In this document: piece after piece, positions 25,509 through 34,984 of the stretch
How positions within the stretch are numbered: the stretch's first letter is position 1
Layout of the letters: every line of letters begins with the position of its first letter
Assembly (NCBI GenBank): GCA_035577985.1
Contig: DATJZY010000026.1
Location: forward strand, 1-61,263
DNA length: 61,263 bases
Source of the DNA: Candidatus Eisenbacteria bacterium
GTDB lineage: Bacteria > Desulfobacterota > Binatia > DP-6
Direction: 5' to 3'
Notes under the pieces: model-generated
Database searches by the model: none
The model's input: the letters and a program-made list of their open reading frames with translations, nothing else
Told to the model about the DNA's origin: nothing
Program-made: the position numbers and the translations under genes

Positions 25509-26996
25509 ATGCCCTACCGTGGCGTCATCTTCGATCTGGGCGGGGTCGTGTGCGGGTCACCGCTCCACGCCATCGCCGCCTACGAGCAGGCGCGGGGGAT
25601 CCCGGCCGGGTTCGTGAACCACGTCGTCGTCACGACCGCGCCCCGCGGCGCGTGGTCGCGCCTCGAGCGCGGCGAGCTCGACCTGGCGGGCTTCTTCCCC
25701 GCCTTCGAGGCGGACTGCACCGCGGCGGGCCAGCAGGTCGACGCGCGCGCCATGATGCTGATGGTGGCGGAGGCCGCGACACCGCGCCCGGCGATGCTGG
25801 AGGCGATCCGCCGGCTGCGCGCCAAGGGCTTTCGCGTCGCCGCGCTCACCAACAACTGGCGCACCGAAGGCGACGACACCTCGCAGCTGCGCCCGCACTT
25901 CGACGTCGTGGTCGAGTCCGCCGTGGAAGGGCTCCGCAAGCCCGATCCGCGCATCTACCACCTCGCCTGCGAGCGGCTCGGCGTCGCGCCCGAAGAGGCC
26001 GTCTTCCTCGACGACATCGGCCTCAACCTGAAATCGGCGAAAGCGATCGGCATGACGACGATCAAGGTCGCCGATCCCGACGACGCGCTCGCCGAGCTGG
26101 AGGAGATCCTCGGCTTCGAGCTGCGCAGCGCCGGCGGCCCCGTGCAGCGCGTGACGTATCGCACGCCCGACGGGATCGTGCTGGTCGGCGAGGCGCACGG
26201 CGATCCGACCGCGCCGCCGGTGGTGATGCTCCACGGCGGCGGGCAGACGCGGTACGCCTGGGGCGGGACGGCGGCGGCGCTCGCGGCGGCGGGCCGCCAC
26301 GTCGTCAACATCGATCTGCGGGGGCATGGCGACAGCGGGTGGGCGCCGGACGCCGACTATTCGCTCGACGCCTTCGTGCGCGACCTGGTCCTCGTCGCGC
26401 GCGAGCTGAACCATCCGCCCGCGGTCGTGGGCGCGTCGCTGGGCGGGCTCACGGCGCTCCTCACGGCGGGGGAGATCGCACCGGACCTCGTCTCGGCGCT
26501 CGTGCTGGTCGACATTGCGCCGCGCATGGATCCGGTCGGCGTCGACCGCATCATCAGCTTCATGACCGGGAACCCCGATGGGTTCACATCGCTCGAGGAG
26601 GCGGCCGACGCGGTCGCGAGCTACCTCACGCACCGCCCGCGGCCGCGCGATCTGCGCGGTCTCCAGAAGAACCTCCGGCTCGGTGCGGACGGACGCTGGC
26701 GCTGGCACTGGGATCCCAAGTTCATCACCGGCGATCGGCGTCCCGGCGCCACGCGCGACCCCGAGCGGCTCGAGCGCGCCGCCAAGACGCTCGGCATCCC
26801 CGTGCTGCTCGTACGCGGACGCCTGAGCGACATCGTGAGCGAGGAGGGCGCACGCGCCTTCCTCGGGATCGTGCCGCACGCCGAGTTCGTCGACGTGTCG
26901 GACGCCGGGCACATGGTCGCCGGCGACAAGAACGACGTCTTCACCGAGGCGGTGGTGCGGTTCCTGGTGCGGGAGCCGGCTCCGACCGCGGCGTGA
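25509..26996 (+). CDS. HAD phosphatase-like domain fused to alpha/beta hydrolase
   Basis: A 495-residue two-domain protein. Residues 1-205: HAD subfamily IA with Val-Ile-Phe-Asp-Leu-Gly-Gly-Val-Val (motif I), Leu-Thr-Asn-Asn-Trp (II), Arg-Lys-Pro-Asp-Pro (III) and Phe-Leu-Asp-Asp-Ile-Gly (IV). Residues 215-490: alpha/beta hydrolase with oxyanion His-Gly-Gly-Gly, nucleophile elbow Gly-Ala-Ser-Leu-Gly-Gly, acid Asp in the Arg-Leu-Ser-Asp-Ile stretch and His in Asp-Ala-Gly-His-Met. The order matches mammalian soluble epoxide hydrolase, but the nucleophile is Ser, not Asp, so an esterase/lipase or perhydrolase activity fits better. It overlaps the convergent membrane-protein gene by 56 nt. Confidence 0.88.
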   Translation: MPYRGVIFDLGGVVCGSPLHAIAAYEQARGIPAGFVNHVVVTTAPRGAWSRLERGELDLAGFFPAFEADCTAAGQQVDARAMMLMVAEAATPRPAMLEAIRRLRAKGFRVAALTNNWRTEGDDTSQLRPHFDVVVESAVEGLRKPDPRIYHLACERLGVAPEEAVFLDDIGLNLKSAKAIGMTTIKVADPDDALAELEEILGFELRSAGGPVQRVTYRTPDGIVLVGEAHGDPTAPPVVMLHGGGQTRYAWGGTAAALAAAGRHVVNIDLRGHGDSGWAPDADYSLDAFVRDLVLVARELNHPPAVVGASLGGLTALLTAGEIAPDLVSALVLVDIAPRMDPVGVDRIISFMTGNPDGFTSLEEAADAVASYLTHRPRPRDLRGLQKNLRLGADGRWRWHWDPKFITGDRRPGATRDPERLERAAKTLGIPVLLVRGRLSDIVSEEGARAFLGIVPHAEFVDVSDAGHMVAGDKNDVFTEAVVRFLVREPAPTAA

Positions 26997-29301
26997 TCGT
27001 GACCGGTACGCGCACCGGGTTGTCGGGTCCCGACAGGTCGGTCCCGTCGACCTGGCGTAGCGCCACTTCGAGGACATAGGCGCCCGGACGCTTCGGCGTC
27101 ACCAGGCGCGCCGTCTGCGCCAGCCACTCCCCCGCCGGCACGTCGCGGCGAAGCTCGATGGGGTGCGGCGCCTCCACGTCGCCGTCGTCGCCGACGCGTC
27201 GCCACGCGAGCTCGAAACGGACCGAGAAGGGACGCCCAGGGTGGCCAGGAAGGGCGGCGGGCAAGCCCGCGGCCCCGAGGTTCATCGCCCGGAGCGTCAC
27301 CGGGACCAGTCGCTCCGCCTCCGCCGAGGGCACGAGGGTTGCCGACACGCCGATCGTCGCCGGTACCCGTGGCAGCGCGCGCAGCGGCGTTCCGAGCGGG
27401 GTCAGGTTGCGCTGCGGCGTCGCGGCGAGATGCGCGAACCAATCGGGGTGGTGGGACGTCGGGTCGAGCTGGACGAGCACGAAATCGCCGTAGCGCGTGA
27501 CCTCGCGAACGCGAGGATGGCGAGTCAGCTCCGCCAATGCTTGGTCGTGTCGATCCGGCCACTCGCTGGCGGGCCGCACGAGGATCCAGCGGAGGCCGGT
27601 CGCGTCGACGAGGTCATCGAGCGCCGCCGGGGCGGGGAGCTGCTTCACGAGCGCTTCGACGAGGTCCAGATGCGCCGGCACGTAGCCGGTGTAGAAGTCG
27701 ATGCTGGGCTGACGGTGCACCATCTGTCCGACGACCGCGGACCCCTGGTCCGCCGCGCTCGGCCATTCGAGGAGGGGACCCGGTGCCACGCGCTGCACAT
27801 GGGCGGCGATGCTTCGATACGTCTCGCGATCGCGGTCGAGCGTCGGCGCGCGCTGGTAGGCGATCGGCGCGAAGCGCGATCGGCGAGAGACGAGGTCGTT
27901 CGCGCGCTCGACGTCCTTTCGGAGCCCCGCGTCGCCCGGCGGTGGGCCGACGCGTAGGATGGTGGTCGCGACGACGAGCGCCGTGGCGAGCCGGCCCCAT
28001 GCGCGCGATCGGCGGCGGCTTGCATCGAGCCCGTACGCGACCAGCACCGTGCTGGCGAAGAACGTGAGGGCGAGCGAGCGGACGCGCTCGCGGATGAAAC
28101 GCGCGGGCGTCCACTGGAGCCACGTCGCGGGCAGCGGGATCGCCATCCCACCGACCCTGGCGTACTCCGGGCCCGCCAGAAGGAAGCCGACGCCACCGAT
28201 CGCGAGCGCGGCGACCGCAACGGTGCGCGCGGAGGGGCTGCCGCGGATCGCAGTCACCACCCCGAGCACGACGAGCGGAATCACCACGAAGACGTACGGC
28301 GGGGAGATGAGACAGAGAACCCAGAGCTTCCGCGGATCGACCCTGGCGACGTCTCTGGCATCGAGGCAGAGCACCCGATCGCCCGAGAGTATCAGGCAGA
28401 GCGCGGTCTGCGCCGCGACGTCGAGCGCACCCGCCGGGACGCCCGCGGGGCCGGCGGTGTCGGTCTCGAGGTGCTTGGTGCCCCAGCGGCTCGCCGTCAG
28501 CTCCAGGTCCCCCGCCGCCTCGGGTCGCGCGAGATACGGCGCGGAGACCACGAGCAGGAACACGGCCCCGACGCCCCATGCGGTCGCCGCTGCGAGCCCA
28601 TAGCGACCTCGTCCCGACCGCTTGCGCAGCAGCTCGCCGGCTCCCCACAGGGCAGCCGCCACGGTCAGGTACACCGCCATGTGGTACGAGCTGAAGAGGC
28701 CGGCCACGAAGACGGCGCTCGCCGCCATCCAGCTGCGCCAGGTTTCGCGTTCCCGGAGGCGGCGGAGCACGAGCGCCGCGAGCGGGAAGTAGAGGTACTG
28801 CATCTGGAGGACGTGCAGTCGGCCGGGCGACGGTTGTCCGAGCGCGTAGAGGAGCCCGACCGTGAACGCCGCGGCTCGCGCGACGCCGAGCTTGAGCGCC
28901 AACGCCTCCATGGCGATGGCCGCGAGGGGATAGGAGAGGAACGCGGTCAGATTCGCCGCGACGATCGAATCACCGGTCGCCCATCGCAGCGGACCGAAGA
29001 CGAGCTGGCTCGACAGGAAGTGCTCGGATCCCGCGAGCTGCGCCGGCGCGGGGTAGTTCACCGGCGGGTCGAAGAGCGTCCCCGGGGCCGAGGTCAGCGC
29101 GTGCCAGCACCAGTCGAGCACCCACGCGATCAGCCAGCCGTCCTGCGCGTAGTCGGCGGGCACCGCGTCGCGGAGCCGCAGCAGCCACGGCAGGCCGAGC
29201 GCGGCGAACACGACGGCATAGACGACCGCGTCCTTGCCGAGAACCGCCGCCGGCGCAGGGGAACCGGCGCGCCCGTCGGAGGCGGCTCCCGCGCCGGACA
29301 C
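26941..29301 (-). CDS. Large polytopic membrane protein, GT-C glycosyltransferase-like
   Basis: A 786-residue protein with roughly 11-12 membrane helices in the first 450 residues and a periplasmic C-terminal region that ends in a beta-sandwich-like segment and a Pro-rich tail. Near the first periplasmic loop is Asp-Gly-Trp-Leu-Ile-Ala-Trp-Val-Leu-Asp-Trp-Cys-Trp-His, followed by Asn-Tyr-Pro-Ala-Pro, reminiscent of GT-C family loops with acidic catalytic residues. It would use a polyprenyl-phosphate sugar. The assignment rests on topology only. The start lies 3 nt after the small coiled-coil gene. Confidence 0.6.
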   Translation of the reverse strand: MSGAGAASDGRAGSPAPAAVLGKDAVVYAVVFAALGLPWLLRLRDAVPADYAQDGWLIAWVLDWCWHALTSAPGTLFDPPVNYPAPAQLAGSEHFLSSQLVFGPLRWATGDSIVAANLTAFLSYPLAAIAMEALALKLGVARAAAFTVGLLYALGQPSPGRLHVLQMQYLYFPLAALVLRRLRERETWRSWMAASAVFVAGLFSSYHMAVYLTVAAALWGAGELLRKRSGRGRYGLAAATAWGVGAVFLLVVSAPYLARPEAAGDLELTASRWGTKHLETDTAGPAGVPAGALDVAAQTALCLILSGDRVLCLDARDVARVDPRKLWVLCLISPPYVFVVIPLVVLGVVTAIRGSPSARTVAVAALAIGGVGFLLAGPEYARVGGMAIPLPATWLQWTPARFIRERVRSLALTFFASTVLVAYGLDASRRRSRAWGRLATALVVATTILRVGPPPGDAGLRKDVERANDLVSRRSRFAPIAYQRAPTLDRDRETYRSIAAHVQRVAPGPLLEWPSAADQGSAVVGQMVHRQPSIDFYTGYVPAHLDLVEALVKQLPAPAALDDLVDATGLRWILVRPASEWPDRHDQALAELTRHPRVREVTRYGDFVLVQLDPTSHHPDWFAHLAATPQRNLTPLGTPLRALPRVPATIGVSATLVPSAEAERLVPVTLRAMNLGAAGLPAALPGHPGRPFSVRFELAWRRVGDDGDVEAPHPIELRRDVPAGEWLAQTARLVTPKRPGAYVLEVALRQVDGTDLSGPDNPVRVPVTITPRSEPAPAPGTAPPPR

Positions 29302-29304
29302 CGG

Positions 29305-29544
29305 CTACTCTTTGACCTTCAGCCGGCTCTCGTTGTCGCGGATGAAGGCGCGGATGTCGTCCGCCATGTCGAGCAGCCGCAGCCACTGCTCCTTGTAGAG
29401 CGTCACCGGGAATCGCCCGAGCCCGTAGACCGAGACGCCGCCCTTCTCCGAGACGCGCAGCGAGCCGCCCCGGCCCTGCGCCTTTTTCAGACGCTCGTTC
29501 TCGGCCCGCAACCGCTCGAGCTCCGCCTGTGCGTCCTCCGCCAT
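29305..29544 (-). CDS. Small conserved coiled-coil protein, unknown function
   Basis: A 79-residue protein. Residues 5-23 form a heptad-rich Glu/Leu/Arg coiled coil. The second half, Val-Ser-Val-Tyr-Gly-Leu-Gly-Arg-Phe-Pro-Val-Thr-Leu-Tyr-Lys, then Gln-Trp-x2-Leu-Leu-Asp-Met-Ala-Asp-Asp-Ile-Arg-x-Phe-Ile, looks highly conserved; I recall similar short proteins in delta- and myxobacterial genomes, annotated hypothetical. Codon use matches the neighbours. It sits between pyk and the membrane protein in the same orientation. No function is assigned. Confidence 0.7.
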   Translation of the reverse strand: MAEDAQAELERLRAENERLKKAQGRGGSLRVSEKGGVSVYGLGRFPVTLYKEQWLRLLDMADDIRAFIRDNESRLKVKE

Positions 29545-29599
29545 GCCGCCGCAATAGCAACCGGCGGGCTCGCGAGCCAGCCCGGGCCGTCCGGCCCGG

Positions 29600-30895
29600 T
29601 CAGATCGTCATCACGTGGACGAGATTCGTCGGGCCGGGGCCACCGAACGGCCAGCTGCCGGTGAACACGACCTGTCTCCCGGCGGGGACGAGACCCGTGG
29701 CACGGACCACGTCGCCGTATTGCGTGAACACGGTCGCCGCGTCGCCGAACCGTGGCGACGGACACGCCACGACCCCCCACGCGAGCGAGAGGCGACGGCG
29801 GACGTCCTCGTCCGGCGTCAGCGCCAGGATCGGCACGGGCGGGCGATGCGAGGCCACGCGACGCGCCGTCGTGCCCGAGCGGGTGGGGACCACGATCGCG
29901 TGCGCGCCGATGCGCGCCGCCATCTCGCACGCCGCCCCCGCGAGCATGCTCGCGACGTCGGTGGCGACGGCGCCCGTGCGCGGCGTGAGAATGCGCTCCG
30001 CCTCGCCGAGGATCCGCCGCATCACGCCGACCGCCTCGACGGGATGGCGTCCGATCGCCGTCTCTTCGCTCAGCATGACGACGTCGGTGCCGTCCAGGAC
30101 GGCGTTCGCGACGTCGGTCGCCTCGGCGCGGGTCGGGAGCACGCTCTCCACCATCGAGCGGAGCATCTGCGTCGCCGTGATGACGGGCTTGGCCGCCCGG
30201 TTGGCCGCGGTGATCAGCTCCTTCTGTACGATGGGGACCCGCTCGATCGGGATCTCCACGCCGAGGTCGCCGCGCGCCACCATGACGGCGTCGGCGGCGT
30301 CGACGATCTCCGCCATGTGCTCGACCGCCTGAGCCTTTTCGAACTTCGCGATGGTGGGGATGCCGCTGGCGCGCACCTCGTCCAGATCCGAGGCACGGCG
30401 CACGAACGAGAGCGCGACCCAGTCGACGCCTTGCGAGACGCCGAAGCGCAGGTCGTCGCGGTCCTTGGCCGTGAGCGCGGGCACGTCGTCCAGGCGCGAG
30501 GACGGGAGGTTGATGCCCTTGCCGGCCGGGACCTCGCCCCCCACGACCACCCGCGCATGGCCGGCGTCGATCACCTGGAGCTGGGCCATGCCGTCGGCGA
30601 GCAGCACGGGGTCGCCGGGGCGAACGCTCGCGGGGAGGGCGATCTCGACGACGTCGCCGGGATTCCCCTTCACGGGACGGGTGAGGCGCAGCTTCGGCCC
30701 CGCCAGATCCTGCACGATGGCGACGGGCCGGGCGCCGGCGACGCGGCGGATGGTCGCGATGGACGCGCCGTGCTCGGCGTGCGTGCCGTGCGAGAAGTTC
30801 AGGCGGAACGCGTCGACGCCGGCGTCGACGAGCGCGCGTATCGCCGTCTCGGTGGTGGTCGCCGGCCCGAGTGTCGCGAGGATGCGGGTGCGCAC
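29600..30895 (-). CDS. pyk: Pyruvate kinase
   Basis: Converts phosphoenolpyruvate and ADP to pyruvate and ATP. The 431-residue protein starts Arg-Ile-Leu-Ala-Thr-Leu-Gly-Pro-Ala-Thr and has Arg-Leu-Asn-Phe-Ser-His-Gly, catalytic-Lys strand Ile-Ala-Lys-Phe-Glu-Lys, metal loop Val-Ala-Arg-Gly-Asp-Leu-Gly-Val-Glu, and Gln-Met-Leu-Arg-Ser-Met. The lid (B) domain is short, about 65 rather than 100 residues, which explains the length. It lies 16 nt downstream of gltA in the same direction, so glycolytic exit and citrate formation are probably co-expressed. Confidence 0.95.
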   Translation of the reverse strand: MRTRILATLGPATTTETAIRALVDAGVDAFRLNFSHGTHAEHGASIATIRRVAGARPVAIVQDLAGPKLRLTRPVKGNPGDVVEIALPASVRPGDPVLLADGMAQLQVIDAGHARVVVGGEVPAGKGINLPSSRLDDVPALTAKDRDDLRFGVSQGVDWVALSFVRRASDLDEVRASGIPTIAKFEKAQAVEHMAEIVDAADAVMVARGDLGVEIPIERVPIVQKELITAANRAAKPVITATQMLRSMVESVLPTRAEATDVANAVLDGTDVVMLSEETAIGRHPVEAVGVMRRILGEAERILTPRTGAVATDVASMLAGAACEMAARIGAHAIVVPTRSGTTARRVASHRPPVPILALTPDEDVRRRLSLAWGVVACPSPRFGDAATVFTQYGDVVRATGLVPAGRQVVFTGSWPFGGPGPTNLVHVMTI

Positions 30896-30911
30896 GAGGC
30901 GGCTCGCCGCC

Positions 30912-32240
<1,329 letters not shown>

Positions 32241-32314
32241 GCGCCTCTTATAGCGCCGGCCGACAGCCTAGACGAGCGCCCCCCGGGACGGAAGCGACCG
32301 CCCGGTCCGTCGCG

Positions 32315-33256
32315 CTACGACGCGACCGCGCGCCGGCGCATGCCGGTGGCGACGTCGACGATGGTGCGGGTGTCGAGCGGGAACTCGAGGAAGACGTGCG
32401 CGATCGAGAGGAAGAAGAGCGCCATGAGCCCGATCCGGTAGTCCGCCGCGTAGACGGCGAGCGAGGCCGCGTAGACGACGCCGATCACGGCCATGCGGGC
32501 GCGGCTCATCTCGTGCCAGCGGATGATGCCGGTCTTCGAGAACCAGTTGAGGTAATGGTACGTGTACGCGAAGGCCAGGAAGCGGCCGATCGCGACCACG
32601 GCCGGCCACTCGCCGCGCCCCGGCACGAGGAGCGCCATGGCGTCGATCAGGCCGCCGAAGGGCTCGACGCCGGCGCGCGTGTACGGGCTCGGGTCGTACC
32701 CGGCGGCGGCCGGCTGCACGAGGAGAAGCGCGGCGCCGCACACGACGTACACGGCGAACGACGCGTACCCGGAGCGGCTGTGCGCCTTCATGCTCCCCGC
32801 CAGGATGAAGACGCCGGTGAAGACGTAGACGTGGACGACGGTGGTCAGCAGGAAGAGGAAGAGGATCCCGGCGGGTGGCCAGGACAGGACCGGGACGGCG
32901 AGGGCGACGGCGGTGACGAGCGCCGACGCCTTCGCAATGGGGTTCCGCACGTACGCCGCCGCGACGCCGCTGCCGAGCGCCGCGAAGGGCGCGCCGTCCC
33001 ACGGCAGCCACGTCGTGTACGCGGCGACGAAGGCGACGACACCGAGCGCCGCGAGTGGAATCCAGTCGTGGCGGCCGGTCGTGTAGAAGCCGCGATCGTG
33101 CAGCCAGGAGATCTGCGTCAGATAGTGCAGGGGTCCCAGGACCGCGTAGGCGAGCAGGAACATCTCGAACGGCAGCGTGCAGGCGAGGGCCGCCGAGCCG
33201 AGCATGAGGCCGATGTTGGTGTAGTTGATCCGATCGAGGTTCGGGTGGGCGACCAC
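32315..33256 (-). CDS. Polytopic membrane protein with conserved histidines, unknown
   Basis: A 313-residue protein with about eight hydrophobic helices. His residues cluster at helix ends: Gly-Pro-Leu-His-Tyr-Leu-Thr-Gln-Ile-Ser-Trp-Leu-His-Asp, Thr-Val-Val-His-Val-Tyr-Val-Phe-Thr-Gly, and Thr-Tyr-His-Tyr-Leu-Asn-Trp-Phe-Ser-Lys-Thr. Such membrane His clusters resemble Brp/Blh carotene dioxygenases or other metal-dependent membrane oxygenases, but I cannot confirm a family. GTG at 33256 starts 7 nt after the lysyl-oxidase-like gene, and both may be co-transcribed. Confidence 0.6.
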   Translation of the reverse strand: MVAHPNLDRINYTNIGLMLGSAALACTLPFEMFLLAYAVLGPLHYLTQISWLHDRGFYTTGRHDWIPLAALGVVAFVAAYTTWLPWDGAPFAALGSGVAAAYVRNPIAKASALVTAVALAVPVLSWPPAGILFLFLLTTVVHVYVFTGVFILAGSMKAHSRSGYASFAVYVVCGAALLLVQPAAAGYDPSPYTRAGVEPFGGLIDAMALLVPGRGEWPAVVAIGRFLAFAYTYHYLNWFSKTGIIRWHEMSRARMAVIGVVYAASLAVYAADYRIGLMALFFLSIAHVFLEFPLDTRTIVDVATGMRRRAVAS

Positions 33257-33263
33257 GCGACGC

Positions 33264-34973
33264 TCACGGCCCGGCGGGCCCGTCGTCGACGATGAGGACA
33301 GGGGCGGCATCCTCGCCGGCGACCGCCGCGCGCAAGGCATAGTCGGCACGGGCCGCCGACGCGCATCCCGCGGCGCAGGTGTGGACGGTGGCGACACAGC
33401 TCCCATCGCTCGTCGCGACGCCGCGCACGTCCGGGCAGCGGTAGGACGGCGGTCCGAACGTGCACGCGGTCTCGTCGTCGCCGGCGAGGTGGAGGTCGCC
33501 GCACGCGACCTCGGCGCAGAGGTCGGCCGCGGTCGTCGCATCCGTCGTGTCGACGCGCACCTCGACGGTGGCGCCGGCGCGGGCGTCGAACCGCCACACG
33601 TCGGCCCGTCCGGCACAGGGCTCGAGCGTCTCGGCGGCCGGGCGCGGCGGATTCTTCTCGGCGACCAGACACAGCTCGCGCGGGCGCCCGAGGTCGACGA
33701 CCGTCGCGCCGAGCCCGTCGCGGACGTGGATCCGTCCCGAGCGGACGGCCGGGGGTCGTGCGACGTCGAAGCAGAGGAGGTGGCGCGTCGCGATCAGGAC
33801 CGGCGTGCCGTCGACGGCCACCGGGCTGCACAGGCGCCGCGGCTTCTTCACGACCAGCGTACGGCTGGACAGGAAGCGATCGCTCACGGCGACCTCGTCG
33901 GCGTGTGCCGCTTTGCGCGCGGTGCGGCTCGTCTTCACGCGGAAGCACGCGAACCGGTCGACCGAGTGGTGGCCGGCCACCGGCGCCGGGGGATCGGCGA
34001 CCGCGTCGGTCGCGCCGGGGCCCGCGAAGCCGTCGGGCCGCAGCACGTCGAGCGCGGTCTCGCCGAGCTGGGTCACGATGCGGACGCCGCGCACGGGCGT
34101 GAACCGCGCCGGGTCGACCGCGGCGTAGGCGCGCAGGTGCGTCGTCGCGTCGGTCATCGGGCTCGTGCCCGCGACCGCTGGCGTACAGAGCTCGCGTGAG
34201 CGGGTGACGCGCATGTCGAAGGCCCCGAAGCTGCCGAGCAGCCCCACCGTCGGCGCCGGCGCGAGGCGCGGCTCGGGCCGCCCGCCCACGCGCGTTCCGT
34301 AGCAGAGGAAGGAGCCGGGCGTACAGGCCGGCAGGAGCTCGGGCGAGGTCACGCAATCGCGCGTGAGCGGCACCTCGACCACGTTGTTGGTCTCGTCGGA
34401 TTCCGCGAGGCGATTGTCGGGGTCGACCGTGACGCGCAGCACGTAGTCGCCCGGCGTGAGCGTGATGCCCGTGAGGTCGATGTACTGGCAGGGCAGATCC
34501 GCGAGGTAGACGTCCGCGCAGCCGGCCGTCAGCCCCTGGAAGCTGCAGCTGTACTTCGGGGTCGCGCACTCGAGGTCGAGCAGACAGAAGCCGATCTTGC
34601 GCCCGGTCGCGACGAGACCCGTGTCGACCGAGACCAGCTCCGCTCTCGCGTAGCCGTTGAAGTGGGCGTGGCCGTGCGCGGTCGAGCAGACGTAGTACGG
34701 GTTCGTGCACGGCGCGCCGGGGTTCGCCCGGCAGTCGGGGCAGCCGGGATCACCGAGGAAGAGATCGCCGGCGCCGATGTTGCGCGCCCGCATGCTGAAG
34801 CGCAGCAGCGTGAGCCCGGTCTCGGCGCTCGCGCAGCCCTCGATCACGTCACCCGCATTGACGCTCGTCCCCTGCCGGATGTCGATGTCGAACGCCTCGG
34901 GGACCAGGTCGGGGAGCTGGGCGCTCGCGACGCGCGCGGCCGCGAGGGTCGCGGCGACCACCAGCCTCCACAT
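33264..34973 (-). CDS. Secreted lysyl-oxidase-like protein with Cys-rich repeat region
   Basis: A 569-residue exported protein. Signal peptide of 18-20 residues ends near Val-Ala-Ser-Ala. Residues about 25-225 resemble the lysyl oxidase catalytic domain: His-Gly-His-Ala-His-Phe-Asn-Gly-Tyr (copper talon), Lys-Ile-Gly-Phe-Cys-Leu-Leu-Asp, Phe-Gln-Gly-Leu, Leu-Pro-Cys-Gln-Tyr-Ile-Asp-Leu-Thr-Gly, Asp-Tyr-Val-Leu-Arg-Val-Thr-Val-Asp-Pro, and Asp-Glu-Thr-Asn-Asn. Residues about 240-480 hold several copies of a module with Lys-Lys-Pro-Arg-Arg-Leu-Cys-Ser-Pro-type motifs (DUF7450-like), and the end is Cys-rich. Copper-dependent amine oxidation of surface proteins is inferred. Confidence 0.72.
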   Translation of the reverse strand: MWRLVVAATLAAARVASAQLPDLVPEAFDIDIRQGTSVNAGDVIEGCASAETGLTLLRFSMRARNIGAGDLFLGDPGCPDCRANPGAPCTNPYYVCSTAHGHAHFNGYARAELVSVDTGLVATGRKIGFCLLDLECATPKYSCSFQGLTAGCADVYLADLPCQYIDLTGITLTPGDYVLRVTVDPDNRLAESDETNNVVEVPLTRDCVTSPELLPACTPGSFLCYGTRVGGRPEPRLAPAPTVGLLGSFGAFDMRVTRSRELCTPAVAGTSPMTDATTHLRAYAAVDPARFTPVRGVRIVTQLGETALDVLRPDGFAGPGATDAVADPPAPVAGHHSVDRFACFRVKTSRTARKAAHADEVAVSDRFLSSRTLVVKKPRRLCSPVAVDGTPVLIATRHLLCFDVARPPAVRSGRIHVRDGLGATVVDLGRPRELCLVAEKNPPRPAAETLEPCAGRADVWRFDARAGATVEVRVDTTDATTAADLCAEVACGDLHLAGDDETACTFGPPSYRCPDVRGVATSDGSCVATVHTCAAGCASAARADYALRAAVAGEDAAPVLIVDDGPAGP

Positions 34974-34984
34974 GACGGCCCAGC

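Noticed and set aside
32315..33256. Assigning Brp/Blh carotene dioxygenase
   Set aside because: The histidine spacing and surrounding residues do not match convincingly; left as unknown.
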